Part shown: positions 55,910 through 64,000 of the stretch, one piece after another
Layout: the number at the start of each line of letters is the position of its first letter
Position numbering within the stretch: position 1 is the first letter of the stretch
DNA from: Lentinus brumalis
Lineage: Eukaryota > Basidiomycota > Agaricomycetes > Polyporales > Polyporaceae
DNA: 64,000 nt
NCBI GenBank assembly: GCA_001792895.1
Contig: MARA01000033.1
Span: 62,001-126,000, forward strand
Direction: 5' to 3'
Notes under the pieces: model-generated
What the model was told of the DNA's origin: nothing
What the model saw: the letters and a program-made list of their open reading frames with translations, nothing else
The model's database searches: none
Translations under genes and position numbers: made by a program

Positions 55910-57189
55910 ATGGCCGAAACCGTATTGACTGAGCTCACCTCGAGCAAGCTGTTCGACCTCACCGGTGTCGTCGCGGTGGTGACTGGCGGAGGCACGGTGA
56001 GCATCCCTTTCTAGTTCAGGAAACCACGCATTGGATATATACTGAGTACTCCTTCTAGGGGATTGGTCTCATGATCAGCAGTACCCTCCTGGCCAACGGT
56101 GCAACTGTGTACATCATCGGTCCCAAGCAAGAGGACCTGGATAAGTGAGTAACACGTGCCTACGGATTCAACGTCGCCGACGCTCAACTCGTATAACAGG
56201 GTAGCAAAGAAATACAGCGATGCCTGCGAGAAGACAGGCCGTGCAGGTCGCATGTATGGCATTGAAGGTGACATCCGCAAGAAGGTCAGCCGTCGTTGCT
56301 TATGTGCTTTACAACTTGTATGCTGAGTGCCGCAATCCCCAGTCGGAGGCCTTGCGTCTCGCAGATGAGATTGGGAAGCGCGAACAGCACGTCACCGTCC
56401 TATTCAACAATGCAGGGTCAGTCGTGGGGCGGCAGCGCCGCCTTGCTTGGGCCTGCTGACATCTCTACTGTAGTATTCATGCCGGCTACTACCTTCTGCC
56501 GCAAGAAGCAAGTGGGACGGGGTACCGCGATGCCGTGTTCAATAACGTCGACGAGGAAACTTTTGACAATGTCATGCACACCAATGCAATCGGCCCGTAC
56601 TTCATGACCTTCGCCTTCCTACCTCTCTTGGAAAAGTGGAAGCAGAGCAACGGCGGGTCCCGCTTCGCGCCGCAGATCGTCATGACCGTCAGCATGAATG
56701 GCTGGACGAAGGTTCGTCGCACCGCACCCTGCAACCATCACGGCTAACCCCGCGTCGACTCATAGGATCCTGCCACTGCAGGTTTTTCGCACCCCTACAT
56801 GTTCTCGAAAGCGGCACTGGGCAAAGCAACTTCGACCCTCGCACATGAGCTCCTTCCACTTGGTATTCGGGTGAACGGTATCGCGCCGGGACTATTTGCG
56901 ACATCCATGAGCGCCCCTGGTACTGAAGACGCGGCCGGGATGGCTCACTTCCCCGCGGGCTCGCAATTCCCATTCCAGACTCCTCTCGGACGACCAGGTC
57001 CTGTACCACAAGGAACGAAGGAGGACATAGCGGCGTTGACATTGTTCCTCGTTGCGAACTGGTTCGTCGACGGCGAGACCGTGCTGATCGACGGCGGTGT
57101 GAGTGAAGGTCTCGCTTTCTTGCGTTATGTGTAGCTGATGAACGCCGGGGACTCCATAGGTTCTCTTGAAGCACCCGTCTTCTTACTAA
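55910..57189 (+). CDS. Short-chain dehydrogenase/reductase (copy 2, intact)
   Basis: Seven exons encode about 300 residues. Motifs: LFDLTGVVAVVTGGGTGIGL (cofactor-binding TGxxxGIG), VLFNNAG, a catalytic Ser in VMTVSMNG, YMFSK (YxxxK), GIRVNGIAPGLFATSMSAPG, FVDGETVLIDGGV and the C-terminus LLKHPSSY. This is a classical SDR, presumably cytosolic and NAD(P)-dependent, substrate unknown. Introns lie at the same sites as in the copy at 12777-14034, and the two proteins are closely alike along their length. This copy has all GT-AG introns and an unbroken Gly motif, so it is the better guide to the family. Confidence 0.9.
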
Positions 57190-57820
57190 GATCAATATGC
57201 AATGTGTTGTTGGTTATCTCGTTATGCTATCATGCTCTCAAGATGCACATTCGAGAGTCGACTCGATGGACACGGCAGGAACCCAAAACCAGACGAACTC
57301 GATATCATCCTGAACCTCTCCTGTCTTCCTGGGAGTGGGGTTAGCGTGCGCCATGCCGGCTTGAGTCCTCCATGTTCCAGAGTAGCTGCAGTATCGCCGT
57401 TGTCTATACGATGTCTAAGAGACCCATACTTGACCGGGTATAGCGATGAGAGTCACGTTGAATGGCGAGATGTAGTGGATGTCGCCTGGCGGTATGGAAG
57501 GCTTCCATCCGGAACTCGCGTTCCATCCGCGACAGACAACGGACCTTACTACGTTCGTCGTGAACATAGAGACAAGCATGTCAGAAGTTCCGCGTATACT
57601 GGGGACGTTGAGAACGAATAGGACAAATGCATACAGTGACAGAGGCCGAGTTTAAGGAAGTAAAGTAGATAGTAGCAGACGGTAAAGTGACCGGTGCGAG
57701 CCGTAACGACGGGTACAAGTATGACAGCAATCCTCGAACCTGGGCAGAACATGCAGTACAACATGAGAATAGGCACCCGCCTGTCCGTCACGCCTACATG
57801 AAGCTTCTCCTGTCGTAATT
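57190..57820. other. Intergenic, no gene recognised
   Basis: Convergent 3' flanks of the SDR and F-box genes; no domain is seen in the short ORFs. Confidence 0.5.
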
Positions 57821-59156
57821 CTACCAGGACGGCTCGTGCGGGGCCAGTGTAATGTTGAGGATACCCGTGCTATGCAGGCCTGGCAAGGCTGCAATTGCTG
57901 CATCCTCGACGTCACGTACGGCATGCTTCCCGTAAAAACGGATGTGCAGTATCTTGAGTGCAGGGCATCGCCTGCTGAACCACGGGCCGTCTAGACAAGC
58001 TAGGTCGAACAGAGCGTGCAATGGTGTCTGAGTAGCGGGTAGGTCAAAGGCGATATGCTGAAGTGTGGGCGGAGCGGAGGACAGAAGGCGTTCAAAGAGA
58101 ACAGAAGATGTAGGTGGACGTACGAAGTCCTCCCAGTCTTTGGGATAAGCAAATGGATGGAATTTGATATGCAAGGAACGAAGACTAGCGCATACGGAGA
58201 TCATCTCGCCGAATGTCCCCAATTCGGAAAATGGAGGAACTGAGTGGAATTGTGAATAGGTCAGAAATTTTCAACAGGGGAGATCGGGACAGACACATAC
58301 TAATGTCATGATAGTAGCCAGCAGTAGTGATTTTCAGCGACTCAAGGCGGCGTCCCGCGGAGAGAATCAAAGAAAGCAGCGTTCTGTTGCTGTCTGGGTG
58401 CCCGTCCATACTTGTCGCGAACTGTCGGAGGACGTCAGGGACGAGTATCTCCTCGAGCCATTCATGGAGAAGCGGAGCGGCGTTGCTCTCCAAGATCACA
58501 GTGTCCAGGCGGATAGACCTGAAAGATATGAAGCGTCGGACTCCATCCGTCTCGACTAGGTGGCGATCTGCTATGAATCTGTACTTGTCCAGCGCGAGAA
58601 TGAAAGTGTATGGAGTGCAGGCGGCGACGAGCATGCACAATGTTCCCATGCGGCCGTGGGGCCTAGCAAAAGCAGGGTCGGCAACACGTATAGTTCGGAG
58701 TGGAATGGGTGATAGTCGCTCCCCGGGAGGCGGTGGCGTGATTACGATCCCTCGAACGCACAGAAACTCAAGGGCCGGTAGCTTGGACACAGAGGCGCTG
58801 ATCTGCTCGAATTTGACCGTCACGTCGGCGTCGGTCGTGTTATCCTCCACTTCCATGCTCCCATCCTTCCATATGTTGCTGTCTATATTCAATGCCTTCA
58901 CAAATCGCGTGACGTGCGGGTGAGTCGCCAAGAAGTCACAGAGGAGAGTCAACGGGCGGAGCTTTCCGCGCTTGAACACGATGGTGGAGAAGAGGAAGGG
59001 AATAGCGATATCGTGCCACCGCCTGGCGACTAGGCTGCAGGCAGAGTGTGTACGAGGATCGTCTCCGACAGCGTCCAGGATCTTGCTGAAGACGTCGACG
59101 GGAACATGGGCGATTGGCGAGGATGAGGTGGACGAGGAGGAGTCGTGATCAGACAT
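57821..59156 (-). CDS. F-box/LRR-like protein 1
   Basis: Exons 59156-58301 and 58239-57821 give 424 residues. A Ser-rich start leads into an F-box-like motif (IAHVPVDVFSKILDAVGDDP then ACSLVARRWHDIAIPFLFST). Irregular leucine-rich repeats follow (PALEFLCVRGIVI, RRLESLKITTAGYY, ASLRSLHIKF, PALKILHIRFYG). Such proteins usually join SCF ubiquitin ligases through the F-box and bind targets with the repeats. This type is greatly expanded in agaricomycetes and most members have no known target. It is in tandem with the next gene and of the same type, probably an old duplication. Confidence 0.78.
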
Positions 59157-59575
59157 GGGGATGTTCGTCAGTCGCTTGTCAGAGAGAGATGAACGTGAAG
59201 ACGTACTCAGTGTCGGTCGGTCGAGGTTCAGCTGTGTGTGTTCAACGCCCTGGTCGTGGTCGCTCTGAGCCAGCGAGTTCTGATGGCAGCAGGTGCGATT
59301 GAGCTCGATAACGAGTGCTACGGGAGCAGAAACCAAAACTGCGTGAGAGCACGATCGATATATACTGTGACTTGAACAGGAAGTTGCATCCGGTACTCGG
59401 GGCGGAACCGACAACATCGCATTCAGTGGTATTCGAGATGCTCAACGGTGTACGCTTGAGTAGTACTTGTTGGCAGTTTAGACAGCGAACCGCATTCCGC
59501 GCCCTATATTACCCTCTAATTACTCGGCTGTGTCGCAGAAGGGTTCAGTTAGTAGCATCCCAAGTCCGAAGACCG
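59157..59575. other. Intergenic between the two F-box genes
   Basis: The 5' flank of F-box gene 1 and the 3' flank of F-box gene 2; no feature recognised. Confidence 0.5.
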
Positions 59576-61001
59576 TCATGCCTGATGGCGTACCTTCCAC
59601 GGCACCTTCACGATGCTCAATATGCCCGACTCCCGCAGATTCGGTAGCGCGTTCTGGAGCCCCTCTTCAATCACTGTTATATAGTGGATGTCTGGCAACT
59701 CAATCTTGACGCTTTCGAGTAAATTCAACCGCTCCCGCAACCAGGGAAGGTTCAACACCTCCAGCCCGACGAGATCCGGGACCTTCTTTGGCCAGGTCTC
59801 TTTGATGTGCCCGTGAGAGATGATATGGACTTCCAGTGGCAGGATGAGGGTGCGCAAAGAGCGTGGAGTGGCGGCGAGTACGGTCTTGTAGAAGGGACGG
59901 TTGGGGAAGTTCGGGCGCTCTCCTGTTTGCAACACCTGGACGTAGGCGGGCATCCGGAGCGTCAATTCGCGCAACTGGGTGCATATTCCTAGCATGCGGC
60001 CTAGCACGTCCCAATCTTCGGTGGTATTTGCTGGAGTGGGTGTGCGCAGAGCCGTGAGCGATCCATTGGTATGTGAAATATTTGATCTACTCACCGAACG
60101 TGAAATTCACGGCTTTGTCCAAAGAGACATCGATACTCTTCAAGGAACGTCCGGCGTATTCTATCAATGCGGGAAGCTGTGACGCCAGACTGCGCTCCCG
60201 CCAAGGCCATGCCATGGCGAAGTGCTCGAGAGTATCCGGCGCCCTGAGGAGGATCCGCAAATACTCCGGATTCAGCCAATGCTTGCCCAAGTTGAGACTG
60301 CGTATATTGACGAGCTGCGGCGCTGGGATGTCGTCCGGGGGATCCCTTGGGGTCCTCTTATATCCACCCTTCAAGATTACTGTGTCAGGCGCTGTGACGG
60401 ACAGCACGGCGGAGAGGGCTGAGAACATCGGTAGACCATACCAATGATAATGGCCTTGCTCGAAATCGTCGTCATCGTACTCGGGGCCAGCGGTCTTCAG
60501 GGTGAGCGACGGTATTGGAACAGGGGGTGTATGACGGGTGAGGGTAGGCGACCTGGTGATGGCGACGTGGAGGAGGCGCAGTTCGGCCAGACTCGGGAGA
60601 CTGGACAACACATCCCTCATAACATCGAGGTTGACATCGATGTGGTGCGGTTTAGCCCATGTCTCTCTCACTAGTCGCAAGTGACCCGTGATTTCCAAGG
60701 TCTTGATATGTTGCGCCATGTCATGGTGGGTCGCCAACCAGTCACGGAGTAGTGAGAGTCGATCTGTGCGCAAGTCACAGATAATCTCGACACGACGTAG
60801 GAACACGGGAAGGGCTGTCCCACGCCACGCTCGGGAGACTTTGACGCAAGGCCGCAGAGTCTGCTGGCCATGCGTATCTGCGAGTTCGAGGATTATCTGC
60901 CGCAGTAGCTCGACAGGAATCCGAGCTGCGGTGGAAGTGTCATGCTCAACCGCCATATTCGCCTGTAGCAAAGGTCTCAGCGTGTGTGCGCGTGCAAGCA
61001 T
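59576..61001 (-). CDS. F-box/LRR-like protein 2
   Basis: Exons 61001-60095 and 60030-59576 (64-nt intron) give 453 residues. An F-box-like start (ARIPVELLRQIILELADTHG, VKVSRAWRGTALPVFLRR) is followed by LRR-like blocks (HIKTLEITGHL, LPSLAELRLLHVAI, VNIRSLNLGKHWL, LRELTLRMPAYVQVL, RSLRTLILPLEV, VGLEVLNLPWLRE). A second ATG 45 nt downstream (MAVEHD) is a plausible start. It is parallel to and adjacent to F-box protein 1 and broadly similar in layout. It presumably acts as an SCF substrate receptor, with target unknown. Confidence 0.78.
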
Positions 61002-62491
61002 TACCCCAGTTGAATAAGCTTACCTCCTTCTTCTCGGATACTACACGTCCAAAAACTCCGTCACAGCAATCGGGATCCTGTTCACTTGGTTTTGAACCAA
61101 TTGCCTGTTTTCCCAAGCTTCAAGAATGGACTTGCTCGCGGGTGGTCGTGGTGGATGGCCGTCAAGACTAGTACTCGCGCGAGTCGCTACAAAGGCAATC
61201 GTGAGTCGTGACGCGCAAGAGAAGATGCTCCAGACGCGGGGGGCTCCTCTTCCGGTGACCACCACCACCTGGCTTTTCCCACGATAGCGGAAGGGAGCAA
61301 CCGCGTCGTGTGGACAATTGCGAGAGCTAGAAGGGGTGGTTCTGTAACCGCGTATGTGTACGCAATGACAAGAGACTCAAGTGAAATCGATGTGTGCAGA
61401 GTTATGATCTCTGAAGGCCGAGGGCATGCACACTTTCGGACGCGGAGACGCGGAGACGCGGAGAACCGCGAACGATATCGAGCTGAACGTGTTCCATTCT
61501 ACACAAGTAACCCGAGACACCTGTGACGGCACACTCTGAGACGTCGACGAGTTGAAGGACGAGGACTATGTCCGTTTCTCTCTGATGAGGTGTGGTCCGA
61601 CGTGGCAGGCGGCCGCCGGCAGATAAGATAAGATCAGCTAGACGCTGAGATCTACGAGGATAGATAACGCGTGGCGGTACCCCTCAAGAAAGTGAGAAGG
61701 CTAACCACGGCATACTGTAAAGTGTGAGCACTCTGCCCCCAAGGCACAGAAATTATAACACGAACCCCTGTACGCGGAACGGGGCTCCTCCGAGGCTGAA
61801 ACGAGTGAGCGAGCCGCAAAGAACTGCGCAGGAATGGGCGCGAGCAAAGTTCAGGGGCACATAGGTAGACCTCAACGGGTCAACTAGCGTCCGTCTCCTG
61901 TTGACGATGCCAAGACCAAGCACGCACTAGACGCGACATGTGGTCAGACTACGGAGATGAGCTCCCTTATTGTCCAGACCAGGTGGCTTCCTCGGGAGCT
62001 GATCCGATTGGGACGCGATTTCAGATAAGAGAGCCACAAGGTGACTAAACGGTGGAGTCCTGATGCACGATGCACATGGTGCAAGCGGGAAATTTGGCAA
62101 CCTGACGAGTGACGCCTCTACCCAGACTCACCTAGACCATCGAGGTCGAGCTGGAAGCGGCTGTCGGGGCTTTTTCCCTTCTGCCAGAGATCCGATTAGC
62201 AAGCTGCGTTTCAGGAGGCTGCCAGATGATCAGCTAGCGAGCGCGACGCGGATAGCAGACTTGTATAAAACACGCCAGATCCTCCAGCAACAATTCGGGA
62301 CCAAGACTGGACGTCTCTGACATTGGCAACCCCACCACTATCCTTAACTGCTACAACCGCCCAACGCAAACGCTCATTAACCTACTTAAAAGAGATGAAA
62401 CGCACCAGCATGCCAACCAACCCACACATCCTCCTCACCCTCCCTCCCCACACACCCCTCACAACCGCCAGCACCGCGGGCAAGCAGTAGG
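61002..62491. other. Intergenic, no gene recognised
   Basis: Only short ORFs without domains, plus a short tandem repeat at 61441. CT/CA-rich sequence precedes the gene at 62492. Confidence 0.45.
61441..61464. repeat. Short tandem repeat CGCGGAGA x3
   Basis: Three perfect 8-bp units in a row. Confidence 0.85.
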
Positions 62492-63166
62492 ATGTCGCTA
62501 CCATCCCTGCAAATCATCAGAACCAGGACGGATGGCGGAGAGTGGATGGGGAAAGGCGACAGCAAAGGCAGATGCGTCGTCTACGCATGGTGGGCAGGAT
62601 ACGGCGAAGGACACCAGAAGTCGGACGGACCAGGACGTATGGAGCATGTGTACGTCTCAAGACTCCAGCCGACTGCACCGTTGGAGATTGGGAAGAGGGT
62701 TGTGGTGGTGGCGATGGCGAATGGAAGGAAGGCGGAGGAAGGACAACCTCTGGAGTATTATGAACCCTACGACCCGCACGTCGCTGGAGTAGTTGAGGTG
62801 ATAAGGGAGCTGACGGTGACCTGGATACGCGTGACGATACGCAACCACTGCAGAGGAAACACAGTCGGTCGAGTCAGCCTCGACATCCCGCACATTCCAA
62901 GCATCACAGTCGAACGCGCCTGGATACCCGAGCAGAGAGGACGCTGGGAATGGATCGGGAGGATACCAGCGGCGGAGCGAGGACGTGTGACGGACGCCGA
63001 CGAAGACAGATGGTGTGGCGCTGGGAACTGCGACCTGGAAGAGCTGATGGGCCAGATGGGAGGATGCTTCTGGACGCGGAAAGGCAGGGGCGGTCCGAAA
63101 ATCGAGCGCGACACAGCAGAAGGGGAGTTCCGCCTCCACCTATGGCTAAAATACGAAGGATACTAA
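62492..63166 (+). CDS. Hypothetical protein, YDPH/CRG family (copy 2)
   Basis: A single-exon 224-residue ORF with an ATG start. The N-terminal part has no match in copy 1: RGG/Trp-rich, CVVYAWWAGYGEG. Shared with the protein at 9630-10091 are EYYEPYDPHVAGVVEV, NHCRGNTVGRVSLDIPHIPS and WCGAGNCDLEELMG (C-x-G-x2-C). The spacing between blocks is nearly equal in the two copies. No signal peptide or membrane helix is seen. It is moderately basic and Trp-rich, and the cysteine pair could bind metal or form a disulphide. I do not recognise a family. Confidence 0.65.
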   Translation: MSLPSLQIIRTRTDGGEWMGKGDSKGRCVVYAWWAGYGEGHQKSDGPGRMEHVYVSRLQPTAPLEIGKRVVVVAMANGRKAEEGQPLEYYEPYDPHVAGVVEVIRELTVTWIRVTIRNHCRGNTVGRVSLDIPHIPSITVERAWIPEQRGRWEWIGRIPAAERGRVTDADEDRWCGAGNCDLEELMGQMGGCFWTRKGRGGPKIERDTAEGEFRLHLWLKYEGY

Positions 63167-64000
63167 GTAATACATACACGATATTAAGAAGTACGCGCGA
63201 GACTCACGGATCAGCTGCGCCGCGCTGCGCCTGGCATGCGAAGCCTCTGGCTCAGCCAGCAAACGCGCAGCAAAACAAGGGACAGAGCTAATAGGAGCAA
63301 TGTAAGACATATAATCACTAGAGAGCGCACAACGGGACGCCAGAACGTACAGGGATAAACAAGAGACGCAGCACGTCGACGGAGGCGAGACACGATCTGC
63401 CATCGAGGCGAGACGCGGACGCGCGAGAAGTTCGACGAGAAGAGTATTTCAGGTGTGCGCGCGACAAGGATTGGAGGGAGACGGAGACAAGGAGTGACTA
63501 GGACGATTATGGCGACGTGAGAAGTGCTCGCGATATGAACGCTGACTGCGAGACGTACCTCATTGGCAAACTACACATGCGTGTATCAAAGAGGGGCGGC
63601 TGGGCCCCGAAGACGAACCGAAACGCTGAGAAGCAAGCTCTAGATTCCCAGATGAACGCGGAGAGAAGGACGCTGATACGCACATGGCTAACAAGGGATG
63701 TGGCGGGATGTAGCACGAGTGCGACGGATCTAGCGCACGAGACGCTTCGCGCGTGAGCCTGACCAGCAGGTATCTTGATGAGCGAGTAGCCGGCGTAGGC
63801 GACCAGTGTCGGGCTGCGAGCGCATGGTCAGTTAGTCGCCCATGGACGAGAACATGAGGCGCGACGCACCGAGGGAACCAAGTCCATACGGGCGCGCTGC
63901 GCGCGGAGACCAGGCAATAGAACAAACGAATGTGCGCAGGCATGGGTAGAGACGGGCTTGCCGTGATGAGCGGAGGAATGGGCCTGGGGATGTCGAGAGG
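63167..64000. other. Right window edge, no gene recognised
   Basis: Several short ORFs overlap on both strands (for example minus 63560-63943). None has a domain. A gene could continue past the edge. Confidence 0.4.

Noticed and set aside
1..64000. CRISPR arrays, bacterial operons, riboswitches
   Set aside because: The DNA is eukaryotic with spliceosomal introns throughout; no regularly spaced repeats were seen.

Overview
The window is nuclear DNA of a filamentous basidiomycete, most likely a wood-decay agaricomycete such as a polypore. The signs are GC-rich sequence, genes cut by many 50-65 nt introns with CTAAC/CTGAC branch sites, and families expanded mainly in Agaricomycetes: DUF6533 membrane proteins, DUF6532, DUF6589, Plavaka transposases, F-box/LRR proteins and gag-like ORFs. 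Almost every gene had to be assembled by splicing by eye. The junctions given were checked for reading frame, but no transcript or database search was available.

Layout. 0.1-8.2 kb: a gag/ORF1-like gene on the minus strand, split by a 4.7-kb gag-only LTR retrotransposon with 1.36-kb LTRs and an ACGT target duplication. 8.2-12.8 kb: gene-poor, with one copy of an unnamed family called YDPH/CRG here. 12.8-22.9 kb: conserved host genes: a short-chain dehydrogenase (SDR), exosome subunit RRP46, a small single-pass membrane protein, a DUF6533 membrane protein and an MCT-like MFS transporter. 23.2-29.5 kb: a 6.27-kb DNA element with terminal inverted repeats, a 9-bp target duplication and hairpin-forming ends, carrying two convergent genes, a DUF6589 protein and a RecQ-type helicase. 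30.2-42.5 kb: one intact copy of the single-pass membrane protein, and a second copy apparently split by a 9.47-kb insertion that carries a complete Plavaka transposase, an acidic protein and a DUF6532 protein. 43.4-50.8 kb: a broken and an intact copy of a Skg6/TMEM154-like membrane protein, an aldo/keto reductase, and a degenerate HNH-type gene broken by a 26-bp tandem duplication. 51.8-64 kb: an SH3-PX-BAR sorting nexin, a second SDR paralogue, two F-box/LRR-like genes and a second YDPH/CRG gene.

The housekeeping genes (RRP46, sorting nexin, MFS, AKR, SDRs) are scattered among at least three kinds of transposable element. The best candidate for an undescribed system is the 23.2-29.5 kb element: its ends, target duplication and two-gene content suggest an autonomous DNA transposon whose putative transposase is the DUF6589 protein, paired with a RecQ helicase.

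A caution on sequence quality. Three conserved genes (SDR, MFS, sorting nexin) each lack exactly one base in a short G or C run, and the two LTRs differ by about 11 single-base indels against about 4 substitutions. Some frameshifts may therefore be sequencing errors and not real decay.
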